NCBI RefSeq assembly: GCF_009664365.1
Contig: NZ_CP044310.1
Coordinates: 5,395,501-5,459,500, forward strand
Direction of reading: 5' to 3'
Source of the DNA: Paenibacillus xylanilyticus
GTDB lineage: Bacteria > Bacillota > Bacilli > Paenibacillales > Paenibacillaceae
DNA: 64,000 nucleotides
Position numbers and translations under genes: made by a program. Positions 18,593 to 26,587 of the stretch are shown here, in pieces; position 1 is the first letter of the stretch; each line of letters opens with the position of its first letter. The notes under the pieces were generated by a model, which ran no database searches, was not told the origin of the DNA, and saw nothing but the letters and a program-made list of their open reading frames with translations.

Positions 18593-18940
18593 ATGCCTAT
18601 TCATGTCATTGTGGAAGGTAAGAATGATCGCAGCAAGCTGAAACGTCTCGTTGGACCGGAAATCAACATTTTATGTACATTCGGCACTCTGAATTCGCTC
18701 AAGCTGGAGTCCCTGCGCAAACAGGTTGGTTACGATGAAGTATATCTGTTTATGGATAATGACAGTTCAGGCAAAAAAATCAGAGGTGTGCTGCGGGACG
18801 CCTTCCCAGATGCAGTGCAGATGTATACCAGACGTGGTTATGCGGGTGTGGAAGGAACCCCTGATGAATACATCATTGCCCAGTTGGAGAAGGCCGGATT
18901 GGAAGAGTATATTCAATACCCCGAGTACCCGTCATTCTAA
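18593..18940 (+). CDS. Small TOPRIM domain protein
   Basis: A 115-residue stand-alone TOPRIM fold, as found in RNase M5-like and primase-like small proteins. The conserved glutamate is in IVEGKNDRSKL near the N-terminus and the metal-binding DxD in LFMDNDSSGKK. These residues support nucleic-acid strand cutting or joining, but no partner domain is present. The frame extends upstream to 18557, but ATG at 18593 with AGAGGTG before it gives the usual TOPRIM N-terminus (MPIHVIVEGK). A terminator follows at 18956. Confidence 0.82.
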   Translation: MPIHVIVEGKNDRSKLKRLVGPEINILCTFGTLNSLKLESLRKQVGYDEVYLFMDNDSSGKKIRGVLRDAFPDAVQMYTRRGYAGVEGTPDEYIIAQLEKAGLEEYIQYPEYPSF

Positions 18941-18955
18941 ACGTAAAACAATTGC

Positions 18956-19002
18956 AAAAGGCTGCTTAGCGGTTATTTACCAACCGGCTAGCAGCCTTTT
19001 TT
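18956..19002 (+). terminator. Terminator of the TOPRIM gene
   Basis: AAAAGGCTGCTTAGCGG pairs with CCGGCTAGCAGCCTTTT; the tail is TTTTTTT on the plus strand. It may also stop SCO transcription from the other side. Confidence 0.85.
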
Positions 19003-19040
19003 TATGGATACTAATATGATTCTAATATAATTAGAACAGA

Positions 19041-19655
19041 TTATTCATTGATCAGATTGCGGATATCCTCTGCGATGACTGCAGGCTCAACATCTTCTGT
19101 ATTAAATGCGTTATACACCTTGCGCAGCTGATTGTTCTGATCGACGAGACCGATCATGTTCATATGAGCAAAATCATCCTTGCTCTCGCCTTCAATCAGA
19201 ATCTGAAATGAATCCTTGGCGAGTTGCTTTGTTTTGTCCATATCCCCTCGTAGGAAATACCACCCGTCATAATCCGCGTGGAAACGGTCCGCGAATTCCT
19301 TAATTTTCTCCTTGGTATCGACTTCCGGATCAAATGAAATCGAAACAAAGGAAGCATCCTTGCCGAATGTGCCATCTTCCTTCAACAAATCCTGCACCTG
19401 GGACAACGTAAACGTCGTAATTGGGCATACATCAGGACAACTGGTGAAATAAAAATAGAACAGCCGCACCTTGCCTTTGGTATCATCGAGCGAAACGGTT
19501 GTCCCATCCACATTTTCCATGGAGAAGGATTGGATCTCCCGAATCTCGGGTAATTTCTCCTTGCTGGCAAAGACGGTGCCCCACATAAGGTATACTGCCA
19601 TAATCAGTGCGAGACCCAGCAGCATCCAGGTCCATTTGTACTTTTTCAGCATCAT
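19041..19655 (-). CDS. SCO family copper-binding protein
   Basis: Membrane-anchored thioredoxin-fold protein of the Sco1/SenC family (B. subtilis YpmQ/BsSco), which helps assemble the Cu-A centre of cytochrome c oxidase. One N-terminal helix (about 9-28) is followed by the copper motif CPDVC (C73, C77) and the distal ligand H164 in FAHMNMIG. Length 204 is typical. Two adjacent ATGs (19655 and 19652) are possible; the second is better spaced from AAAGGA. The gene lies downstream of ctaB on the same strand, fitting oxidase assembly. Confidence 0.92.
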   Translation of the reverse strand: MMLKKYKWTWMLLGLALIMAVYLMWGTVFASKEKLPEIREIQSFSMENVDGTTVSLDDTKGKVRLFYFYFTSCPDVCPITTFTLSQVQDLLKEDGTFGKDASFVSISFDPEVDTKEKIKEFADRFHADYDGWYFLRGDMDKTKQLAKDSFQILIEGESKDDFAHMNMIGLVDQNNQLRKVYNAFNTEDVEPAVIAEDIRNLINE

Positions 19656-19889
19656 CCTCGTCCTTTCTTGTACTCTCGATATGAATACGCATACATATCT
19701 TACTTTGAATTACACGGCTATCGTTTCTTGCCCGGGATGTCACGTTATGAAGAAATAAGTAACTTCTTTTGCTAAAAATTGCATATGTATACGAAGAACC
19801 CCACTCTGGATGGGACCCTTTCTTATTGTAACCGTTCTTGATGCAGATGCCCAAGCATTTATTTTGCACCTTCACAGTACTGCATTCCA

Positions 19890-20819
19890 TTATTTATGAA
19901 CCGTATCCAGAATCATCAGTACGAAGCTTAGAGACAGATAATTAATGGAATAAATAAATACCTTTTTGGCCCAGACGTCCGTATCCTGTGCACGAAATCC
20001 TTTGAGGGCATAATATAGCCACAGTACCGACAGCACCAGTGACACCGTCAGATAAAAAATACCGGCATACCCGTATGCATACATTAGAATGGGAACAAAA
20101 ATCTGCAGCACCAGATAAGGAATCATTTGAATCTTGGTCCGTTCAATGCCCTTCACTACGGGCAGCAGCGGAAATCCACCGGCCCGATAATCCTCTACCC
20201 GACGGATGGCGAGCGCCCAGAAATGCGGAGGCTGCCACAGGAACAACATGGCAAGAAGCAGCCATGCACCCAGGTCCAAACGTCCCGTTACAGCGACATA
20301 GCCGATAACTGGCGGCATGGCACCTGACAAACCACCGATGGATGTGCTCCATGTTGAGGATCGTTTTAACCAAAGCGTGTAAATAACAACATAGACAAAC
20401 ATGCCAAAAATGCCGCATAATCCGGCAAGTATACCCGAAAAAGAAAAAAGAACAGTTAAGCCTAGCACGCCTAAAATAATCGCATACGACAAAACCACCT
20501 TCGGTGTTAACCTTCCTGTCGGTAAGGAGCGGTTGCGGGTACGTTCCATTTTCAAATCAAGTTCACGATCAAAATAATTGTTAAATACGCAGGAAGAAGC
20601 CATAACTAGCGCAGTCCCAAGTAAGGTCAGCAGCATCTTTACCAAGTTGATATCCCACTGGGATGCCAGCCAAAACCCTCCAAAAACGGCAATAAGATTG
20701 GTTCGAAGTATTCCCGGTTTGGTGATATGAATAAAGTCTTTCCACGATCCCGACTTGGTCGGAGGCGAGGTCAATGTTGCAGAATCGGAAGAAGCCTGGT
20801 ATCCCAACTGATTGTCCAC
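19890..20819 (-). CDS. ctaB: Protoheme IX farnesyltransferase (heme O synthase)
   Basis: Integral membrane prenyltransferase of the UbiA family that makes heme O from heme B and farnesyl diphosphate, the step before CtaA. The 309 residues hold about nine helices. The first Asp-rich motif is NNYFDRELDLKMERT with RNRSLPTGR after it, and the second is VEDYRAGGFPLLPVVKG. The start is GTG at 20819, eleven bases after AAGGGGG. A good SigA promoter lies at 20884-20913. SCO follows after 234 bases. Confidence 0.94.
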   Translation of the reverse strand: MDNQLGYQASSDSATLTSPPTKSGSWKDFIHITKPGILRTNLIAVFGGFWLASQWDINLVKMLLTLLGTALVMASSCVFNNYFDRELDLKMERTRNRSLPTGRLTPKVVLSYAIILGVLGLTVLFSFSGILAGLCGIFGMFVYVVIYTLWLKRSSTWSTSIGGLSGAMPPVIGYVAVTGRLDLGAWLLLAMLFLWQPPHFWALAIRRVEDYRAGGFPLLPVVKGIERTKIQMIPYLVLQIFVPILMYAYGYAGIFYLTVSLVLSVLWLYYALKGFRAQDTDVWAKKVFIYSINYLSLSFVLMILDTVHK

Positions 20820-20883
20820 GCTTGGTTAATCCCCCTTAATTCTCGGTTTGGAGGTTTTTCTCTTTGTCTCCGATATAAAGTTT

Positions 20884-20913
20884 ATCATAGGTAAATGGCC
20901 AAGAGTATGACAA
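20884..20913 (-). promoter_or_regulatory. Predicted SigA promoter of ctaB
   Basis: Minus strand TTGTCA, 18-bp spacer, TATGAT, about 65 bases before the GTG start. Confidence 0.65.
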
Positions 20914-21076
20914 TGCTCGTACAAATGTTGGGTGAAATGAACTTCTTATGACAACTTTTTCGGGTTTTGGCTGTTTTGCGTCAAGACAGGCGGATAATAT
21001 ACACTATATATGGGTATCACCTAGATATAGAATCATTAATATGATGAAATTGAGCTACACCACAAAGGAGACGTTT

Positions 21077-22057
21077 ATGGATACTTCTACACATTTTGTC
21101 ATGGGTATTGGTTTGGCAGGTCTGGCTTATGTCGATCCTGTCGTGGCTTCCAGTCCCATGCTCGCGGCTGCGGTGATGGTGGGTACCATTGCTGGCTCCC
21201 AGGCCCCTGACATTGATACGGCGCTGCGTCTCAAAAGCAACTCATTGTACATTCGAAATCATCGGGGTATGTCCCACTCGCCGCCCTTTCTTCTATTATG
21301 GGTTCTGCTCATCACGGGCGTCATTGCACTGATTTTCCCGGATGTTCCCATTGGACACGTCGCTGCCTGGACAGCTGTCGCCGTGGGCGTTCACGTTTTT
21401 ACCGATCTGTTCAACACCTATGGAACCCAGGCAGTAAGGCCATTCTCGGAACGATGGATTGCCTGGAATATCATTCATATTTTCGATCCGTTTCTGTTCG
21501 CTTCGCACGTGGTGGCAATCCTGCTGTGGGCCTTTGATCTGATCGCCCCTGCCCCGTTGTTTGTCACACTGTATATCGTTATAGCCCTCTATTATGTATG
21601 GCGAATCATTGCCCATGCCCAAGCTGTAGCCAAAGTGAAAGGGCTGGATAACAACAAACCGGCGCTTCGCTATATCGTCATTCCAACGATATCCTGGAAC
21701 CGCTGGCATGTGGTGAAGCATTTTGCGGATAACAGTTACGAAATCGGAAAAATGGATGGAGCAGAGCTGACCTGGCATCTGCATGCCTCGTCTTCCACTC
21801 ATGCGGCTGTCGCCGCCTCACGGAAATCACCAGAGGTAAATGCTTTTCTCTACTTCACCTCCTATGCGGTTGCCGAGGTAGAGGAGCTGCCTGCAGGATA
21901 CAAGGTCCGCTGGGCGGATGTGCGGTATCGACACCGCAAGCAGTATCCGTTTGTCGCCGTGGTCGTGATGGACCGTAATTTTGAAACGATTGATACGTAT
22001 GTCGGCTGGTTAAGCGATGAGAAAATGGATAAAAAACTTTTATCCGCCCGGTCTTGA
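21077..22057 (+). CDS. YdjM-like membrane-bound metal-dependent hydrolase (DUF457)
   Basis: A 326-residue protein of the YdjM/DUF457 family, related to membrane phospholipase-like hydrolases. His and Asp residues typical of the family are in STHFVMG, QAPDIDTALRL and NHRGMSHSPPF, followed by FTDLFNTYGTQ; four hydrophobic helices fill residues 15-200. The last 120 residues form a soluble domain. The frame extends upstream to 20948, but ATG at 21077 with AAAGGAG before it matches the family N-terminus (MDTSTHFVMG). It ends at a strong terminator (22107). Enzyme activity is not proven in the family. Confidence 0.82.
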   Translation: MDTSTHFVMGIGLAGLAYVDPVVASSPMLAAAVMVGTIAGSQAPDIDTALRLKSNSLYIRNHRGMSHSPPFLLLWVLLITGVIALIFPDVPIGHVAAWTAVAVGVHVFTDLFNTYGTQAVRPFSERWIAWNIIHIFDPFLFASHVVAILLWAFDLIAPAPLFVTLYIVIALYYVWRIIAHAQAVAKVKGLDNNKPALRYIVIPTISWNRWHVVKHFADNSYEIGKMDGAELTWHLHASSSTHAAVAASRKSPEVNAFLYFTSYAVAEVEELPAGYKVRWADVRYRHRKQYPFVAVVVMDRNFETIDTYVGWLSDEKMDKKLLSARS

Positions 22058-22106
22058 CGAGAAGGACCGGGAAAGGCACAATCAAGTAAGGAACTGTTGC
22101 GCGATG

Positions 22107-22138
22107 AAAAGCCCGGAGCGTTTCCGCTCCGGGCTTTT
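22107..22138. terminator. Bidirectional terminator between the YdjM-like gene and SASP gene
   Basis: Perfect hairpin AAAAGCCCGGAGCG / CGCTCCGGGCTTTT, with T-rich tail on the plus strand and A-rich flank that becomes T on the minus strand. Confidence 0.88.
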
Positions 22139-22165
22139 GTTTTGTTGCTTGCTTTTTATGATAAG

Positions 22166-22384
22166 TTATTTGCCAGACCCAGACAATTGTTGCTCAGCGA
22201 TTTGTACCAGACGTTTGGTGATGTAACCACCAAGAGATCCTGTCTCACGGGAAGTGTAGTTACCGTAGTAACCGTCTTGCGGGATTGTTACACCCAGTTC
22301 CTGTGCAGCTTCCATTTTCAATTGTTGCAGTGCTGCAGTTGCTTGAGGTACCACCAAGTTGTTAGAACGAGATCCTTGAGCCAT
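22166..22384 (-). CDS. Alpha/beta-type small acid-soluble spore protein
   Basis: A 72-residue DNA-binding spore protein that coats forespore DNA and protects it from UV and heat. The sequence has the two conserved blocks: NNLVVPQATAALQQLK and ELGVTIPQDGYYGNYTSRE, with the germination-protease site region (KMEAAQELG). The C-terminal block is GGYITKRLVQIAEQQL. Start ATG at 22384 follows AAAGGAG. A SigG promoter is visible at 22438-22466. A near-identical paralog lies at 25543-25776 on the other strand. Confidence 0.96.
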   Translation of the reverse strand: MAQGSRSNNLVVPQATAALQQLKMEAAQELGVTIPQDGYYGNYTSRETGSLGGYITKRLVQIAEQQLSGSGK

Positions 22385-22437
22385 ATTTAAAATCTCCTTT
22401 CAATCTGTGTCTGTAATGTATTGCAAGCTTGCAAGAT

Positions 22438-22466
22438 TATTATGGCTCGCACGCTTCAAGTTATAC
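22438..22466 (-). promoter_or_regulatory. SigG promoter of the SASP gene
   Basis: Minus strand GTATA, 17-bp spacer, CATAATA, matching the SigG consensus (GHATR / CATNHTA), about 53 bases before the start codon. This implies forespore-specific expression. Confidence 0.75.
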
Positions 22467-22502
22467 GGAGATTCATTAAATTTGTGATGGAGGTTTTTCC
22501 CA

Positions 22503-22700
22503 ATGAGTAAAGGTTTGTCCTTATGGTTCGCATTTTCGTCGATTGTTTTGTTAACGGTTTCAGCCATATCGATTTCTTATAACGGCTGGTTAGCCTCGCT
22601 GCTGTTCATCCTATCCATTGCCAATATCGGCTGGGGTTTCGTCATTCGTGCCAAGAAAGAGCGCCAGGAATTGCGTTCTACAACCGAATCGACATCCTGA
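22503..22700 (+). CDS. Small two-helix membrane protein (possibly DUF5325/YlaF-like)
   Basis: A 65-residue protein with two hydrophobic segments (about 7-27 and 29-48) and a basic, then polar tail (RAKKERQELR). It resembles YlaF-type (DUF5325) small membrane proteins in size and layout, but the match is from memory and tentative. Start ATG at 22503 follows GGAGG with 9-base spacing. It is divergent from the SASP gene and ends at a strong terminator. Function unknown. Confidence 0.65.
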   Translation: MSKGLSLWFAFSSIVLLTVSAISISYNGWLASLLFILSIANIGWGFVIRAKKERQELRSTTESTS

Positions 22701-22730
22701 CCTAGAAGGTTCCAGATTTCTATTTGAACA

Positions 22731-22766
22731 AAAAAAGAGAGGAGCAGTTGGCTCCTCTCTTTTTTC
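22731..22766. terminator. Bidirectional terminator between small membrane gene and trpS
   Basis: AAAAAAGAGAGGAGC / GCTCCTCTCTTTTTT hairpin, symmetric and usable from both sides. Confidence 0.85.
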
Positions 22767-22817
22767 ATCACTTTATATCGTGAAGTTTTAACATTGTTGA
22801 ACGATGTTCGTGATAGC

Positions 22818-23810
22818 CTACACGGTACGTCTAGGAACAAAGCCCATGCGTTCTTTCACATCATGAAGCGTTTTGGCAGCGACGGTTTCAGCACGACGTG
22901 CTGAAGTCTCCAAAATCTCGGCCAATTCGCCAGATTCACGAATTTCGCGATATCGTTCCTGTAACGGTTCAATAACAGAGACAACCACTTCGGCCAACTC
23001 TTTTTTGAACGGACCATACATTTTACCCTCGTAACGCTCTGCTACTTCATTCAGCGTAATGCCTGCACACTCTGCATAGATGCTCATGAGATTGCTGACC
23101 TCTGGCTTGTTGGCCGGATCGTAAACCACTTCACGCCCGGAGTCCGTCGTGGCACGGCTAATTTTTTTGCGGATTACATCCGGTGGGTCCAAGAGAGCAA
23201 TGTAGCTGCCCGCATTTGGATTACTTTTACTCATTTTTGAGGAAGCATCGTCCAAAGACATCACACGTGCGCCCACCTGCGGAATATATGGATCCGGAAT
23301 GGTAAAGTATTCACCATAACGATGATTGAAACGGCCTGCCAGATCGCGGGTGAGTTCCAAATGCTGTTTTTGATCCTCTCCTACAGGAACGAGATCCGCA
23401 TTGTACAGCAAAATGTCGGCTGCCATCAATGAAGGATATACGAACAAGCCTGCCCCAACCGAGTCCTTGCCTGAAGATTTATCCTTGAACTGGGTCATCC
23501 GCTCCAGTTCACCCATCGATGTCAGTGTCGTCATCAACCATCCAAGCTCAGCGTGCTGAGGAACATGGGATTGCAGGAACACATTTGATTTGGTTGGATC
23601 GATCCCCGCTGCTAGAAACAGTGCAGCCACAGCTTCGGACTGTTCACGCAGTGCAGCTGGCTCTTGAGCCACGGTTACTGCGTGGAGATCTACCACCATA
23701 AAGTGGCATTGGTAATCATGCTGCAGCTTGACAAAGTTCTTAATTGCACCAATATAGTTGCCCAGCGTAAGTTTACCGCTCGGCTGGATTCCAGATAATA
23801 CAGTTTTCAT
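22818..23810 (-). CDS. trpS: Tryptophanyl-tRNA synthetase
   Basis: Class I aminoacyl-tRNA synthetase that charges tRNA-Trp; the tRNA-Trp gene is at 60906. The 330 residues match the bacterial form. The HIGH-type motif is PSGKLTLGNYIGA (residues 10-22), and the second signature is KMSKSNPN near 193. The conserved GEDQKQHLELTRDLA segment lies between them. Start ATG at 23810 follows GAGGAGG by ten bases. Expression is controlled by a T-box leader (23862-24130) that senses uncharged tRNA-Trp. Confidence 0.96.
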   Translation of the reverse strand: MKTVLSGIQPSGKLTLGNYIGAIKNFVKLQHDYQCHFMVVDLHAVTVAQEPAALREQSEAVAALFLAAGIDPTKSNVFLQSHVPQHAELGWLMTTLTSMGELERMTQFKDKSSGKDSVGAGLFVYPSLMAADILLYNADLVPVGEDQKQHLELTRDLAGRFNHRYGEYFTIPDPYIPQVGARVMSLDDASSKMSKSNPNAGSYIALLDPPDVIRKKISRATTDSGREVVYDPANKPEVSNLMSIYAECAGITLNEVAERYEGKMYGPFKKELAEVVVSVIEPLQERYREIRESGELAEILETSARRAETVAAKTLHDVKERMGFVPRRTV

Positions 23811-23861
23811 AAGTTTTGCGCCTCCTCATGTTTTGTTCGCCTGTTTCTTCTCCGCGGACGC

Positions 23862-24130
23862 AAAAAAGCCTCACATCCGCAAGGGACGTGAGACCGTGGT
23901 GCCACCCTTATTCGTGTTTTTCAATCATGCGAAAAACACCTTCATTTTCCCGTAACGTGGAATAGACGTCCAATTCTACTGAGGTACGGTTTGCATTTCT
24001 GCAACGCACCTGTTCCAATCGGCACTCAAGGGTCCATTCGGTAAAGAGTTCACACCGGTTCGCATCACCCACCGGCTTTCTGAAGAGTTTTCTCCTGACT
24101 TACTTGTCCCTGTCATCGCTTTGATTCAAT
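23862..24130 (-). promoter_or_regulatory. T-box riboswitch (tRNA-Trp) upstream of trpS
   Basis: The minus strand carries the T-box core AGGGTGGCACCACGG (around 23896-23910), directly followed by the terminator hairpin TCTCACGTCC / GGATGTGAGGC with TTTTTT (23862-23893). Upstream, a long stem I contains AAGTAAGTCAGGAG and a specifier loop reading GAATGGACC (around 24030), where TGG is the Trp codon. Uncharged tRNA-Trp would stabilise the antiterminator and allow trpS transcription. The upstream limit is approximate. Confidence 0.93.
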
Positions 24131-24206
24131 TCATATGTTATTTCCTTCTGCATTCCATCTTAATCCGCTTCACGCAGATTGTCAAAAATGGAATCAGCTT
24201 TTTTTA

Positions 24207-24236
24207 CCCGCCAAGCCGAAATCTGTTATGATGGAA
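24207..24236 (+). promoter_or_regulatory. Predicted SigA promoter of the aldose epimerase gene
   Basis: TTTACC, 18-bp spacer, TATGAT, about 130 bases before the ATG. It lies inside a short open frame (24179-24370), arguing that frame is not a gene. Confidence 0.5.
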
Positions 24237-24366
24237 TTGCTTATCCTGTTTTAGCCCTCCCACGGAAGGCTGTATGGGATTGCTGGCATGTACTCAATGA
24301 CACGCCTGCAGCGGAGCATTCTAAGCCGCTTGCAGACAGATTTCAAGTGGGAAAAGGAGCATCGAT

Positions 24367-25344
24367 ATGAAACAAGTGACCAAAGGCCAATGGAATGGTT
24401 ACGACACGTATATCCTACATAGCCGTGAATTGGAGATCACCCTGCTGCCGCGTCTAGGAAACAATATCATCTCGATTCGTGATCTGGTGCAGGATCGTGA
24501 TGTCGTCCGCAGTCCAGAAGAAGATGATTTAGCATTTTATTTGCAGAAACCTTATCACTTCGGTGTACCTCTATTGGTTCCGCCAGGACGCATACATCGT
24601 GGGCGCTTCGAATACGAAGGGGTTCAGTACCAGTTCGATCAGAATACGGCAAATGACAACCATATTCACGGTCTCCATCGTACCCAATCCTGGTGTGTCA
24701 GCGACATTGAAGAAGATGAAGAAGGCTGTGCCATTACAACCGAATTGCTGACTGCAAATGAAGAGCATTGGATGGAACAATTTCCGGTGCCTCTGAAGCT
24801 CGAAATGACGTTTAGGTTGCAAAACTCCGTACTGAGCCAGCGTCTTCGTGTGACCAACCTGGGTTCGACTCCCGCTCCGTTTGGAATGGGATATCATACA
24901 TGGTTCCTGCTAGACGGCAAGCCTGCCGATTGGACACTTCAACTACCTGTCTCTGGCGTATATGCTCAGAACGAGGAACAGCTGCCTACGGGTGAGCTTG
25001 AGCCTCTTGGAGATTGGAACGCCTTAAATCAAGGTGTAAGTATGCAGGGACGCAACTGGGATACAATTCTCAAAGCTACGGAAGGTCAGGCAGCGACTGC
25101 CCAGCTCCGTCGTCAGGATGGATATATGCTGAACTACTCAGCAGATGAACAGTATTTTAAACACTGGGTGCTCTTTACCAAGGGTGAATCCGATCAGTTT
25201 CTGTGCATTGAGCCCTACACCTGGCTCTCCGATGCCCCGAACCTGCCTCTGACGGATGAACAAACCGGGTTAATTCGTCTTGAACCTGAACAACCCGTTG
25301 AACTTCTCACCCGGATTGAAGTTATTGCTCCTACTAAGGAGTAG
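24367..25344 (+). CDS. Aldose 1-epimerase family protein
   Basis: A 325-residue galactose mutarotase-like beta-sandwich protein that interconverts sugar anomers or acts on a related sugar phosphate. Catalytic-type histidines are in NHIHGLHRTQSW (about 99-110) and GMGYHTWF (about 178), and the C-terminal acid is in LCIEPYTW. The start ATG at 24367 follows AAAAGGAG. It is a single gene with its own terminator at 25401. Because there is no sugar operon around it, the substrate is open; close matches include YjgK/YphB-type and LacX-type proteins. Confidence 0.85.
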   Translation: MKQVTKGQWNGYDTYILHSRELEITLLPRLGNNIISIRDLVQDRDVVRSPEEDDLAFYLQKPYHFGVPLLVPPGRIHRGRFEYEGVQYQFDQNTANDNHIHGLHRTQSWCVSDIEEDEEGCAITTELLTANEEHWMEQFPVPLKLEMTFRLQNSVLSQRLRVTNLGSTPAPFGMGYHTWFLLDGKPADWTLQLPVSGVYAQNEEQLPTGELEPLGDWNALNQGVSMQGRNWDTILKATEGQAATAQLRRQDGYMLNYSADEQYFKHWVLFTKGESDQFLCIEPYTWLSDAPNLPLTDEQTGLIRLEPEQPVELLTRIEVIAPTKE

Positions 25345-25400
25345 TTCCTTTCAATCTCGTATGGGGAGTACAACACACCTATAATATTTACCTTATGAAC

Positions 25401-25434
25401 AAAGAGGCCGATCCTGTCTGGATCGGCTTTTTTC
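25401..25434 (+). terminator. Terminator of the epimerase gene
   Basis: GCCGATCC / GGATCGGC hairpin followed by TTTTTTC, 60 bases past the stop. Confidence 0.85.
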
Positions 25435-25483
25435 ATGTGTTTCTTTGCAATTAAATCCCAATTATTCCCTTACGCCATATCAC

Positions 25484-25512
25484 GTATATTTCCTCATTCT
25501 CTAACCATACTA
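25484..25512 (+). promoter_or_regulatory. SigG promoter of the second SASP gene
   Basis: GTATA, 17-bp spacer, CATACTA, an almost consensus SigG promoter 30 bases before the start codon region, with the same spacing as at the first SASP gene. Confidence 0.75.
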
Positions 25513-25542
25513 ACATCACCAAGCCATAAGGAGGTGACACAC

Positions 25543-25776
25543 ATGTACGGAGGTCAAAACAGAGGTAGCGGAAGCCGTTCCAACAATCTGGTTGTTCCTC
25601 AAGCAAACGCAGCGTTGCAACAATTAAAAGTGGAAGCTGCGCAAGAGCTGGGTGTAACAATTCCACAAGACGGTTACTACGGTAACTACACTTCCCGTGA
25701 GACAGGTTCTCTGGGTGGATACATTACTAAACGTCTGGTACAAATCGCTGAGCAACAATTGTCTGGTCGTTCTTAA
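25543..25776 (+). CDS. Alpha/beta-type small acid-soluble spore protein
   Basis: A 77-residue forespore DNA-binding protein. Residues 12-75 are almost identical to the SASP at 22166-22384 (blocks NNLVVPQANAALQQLK, ELGVTIPQDGYYGNYTSRE and GGYITKRLVQIAEQQL), but the N-terminus is longer (MYGGQNRGSGSR). The frame is open upstream to 25435, yet ATG at 25543 has AAGGAGGTGA at ideal spacing. It has a SigG promoter and its own terminator. The pair probably arose by gene duplication. Confidence 0.96.
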   Translation: MYGGQNRGSGSRSNNLVVPQANAALQQLKVEAAQELGVTIPQDGYYGNYTSRETGSLGGYITKRLVQIAEQQLSGRS

Positions 25777-25807
25777 GTTCGGACTAATGCTTGGATGATT
25801 TAAAGCC

Positions 25808-25838
25808 AAAAAGCGGCCTTCTCCGGAAGCGCCGCTTT
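25808..25838 (+). terminator. Terminator after the second SASP gene
   Basis: AAAAAGCGGC / GCGCCGCTTTT hairpin between convergent genes, usable from both sides. Confidence 0.75.
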
Positions 25839-25855
25839 TGTGCATGTCTGCACAA

Positions 25856-26269
25856 TTAAGATGTCGACTCCATTCCTGAATCCTTGTATGTATTTGTTCT
25901 AGGGTAGCGAATCATAAGGTTAGCCATGTTGTAATTGGATTCCATCGTGGCGTCCACCAAAATCACGCCTTGTCTTACGGTGAAGTCATACGAAATTTCT
26001 CCATGTGTCCAGTTCTGCTTAAACTTTAAAGTCTCAAGTGCCATAGCGCGGAATGAGGAGCGCTGACTTCCAGTTAACCCCTGATCCTCTGTTTCCATTT
26101 GTCCATTCCGTCCAGAAATCGGATTATGTCGAATACCGAACTTTCCAATTACATTATTGCGTATTTGCACAAAAACTACACCTGAGTCTAACCCTGACAG
26201 TTCCTTATCAAGTTCTTTAAACACCAAATCCAACTGTCTTGCTAATGAAAGCTGGTCAATATTTACCAT
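25856..26269 (-). CDS. Hypothetical protein
   Basis: A 137-residue soluble protein that I do not recognise. The N-terminal half is helical and acidic (SLARQLDLVFKELDKELSGL), the middle has a beta pattern (GVVFVQIRNNVIGKFGIRH), and the second half holds FTVRQGVILVDATME. No signal peptide, membrane segment or catalytic motif is visible. Start ATG at 26269 follows AAAGGAGGAG with seven-base spacing, so expression is credible. It is convergent with the SASP gene and separated from pepF by a terminator. Confidence 0.7.
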   Translation of the reverse strand: MVNIDQLSLARQLDLVFKELDKELSGLDSGVVFVQIRNNVIGKFGIRHNPISGRNGQMETEDQGLTGSQRSSFRAMALETLKFKQNWTHGEISYDFTVRQGVILVDATMESNYNMANLMIRYPRTNTYKDSGMESTS

Positions 26270-26479
26270 TATTGCTCCTCCTTTATGCACTTCATCCTTT
26301 AAAACAAGGACTTACGACTCATTATATGACAACAAATATACTCATTCAACAAAATGAAACAAACTTGGGTATTTATTACTATAATTTGCACAATTAATTG
26401 CCAATCCAATGCTTTAAAACGAGTAAATTCTTGATAATCCGACAAATTATATAAACCAGGTCTACGACTAGAATAAGCA

Positions 26480-26526
26480 AAGAGAGCTGCACTACATGCT
26501 GGTTAACATGTGGTGCAGCTCTCTTT
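26480..26526. terminator. Terminator of the pepF gene
   Basis: Long hairpin AAAGAGAGCTGCAC / GTGCAGCTCTCTTT with an inner ACATG/CATGT stem; about 60 bases past the pepF stop on the minus strand. Confidence 0.8.
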
Positions 26527-26587
26527 CTCACAAACGAGTATACGAAGCATTTCATTCAAAATGCCTGGGTACTACTCCCTGTATTTG

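Noticed and set aside
24179..24370. Short open frame just upstream of the aldose epimerase gene.
   Set aside because: A good promoter lies inside it, it starts with TTG without a ribosome site, and the epimerase ribosome site is within its end.
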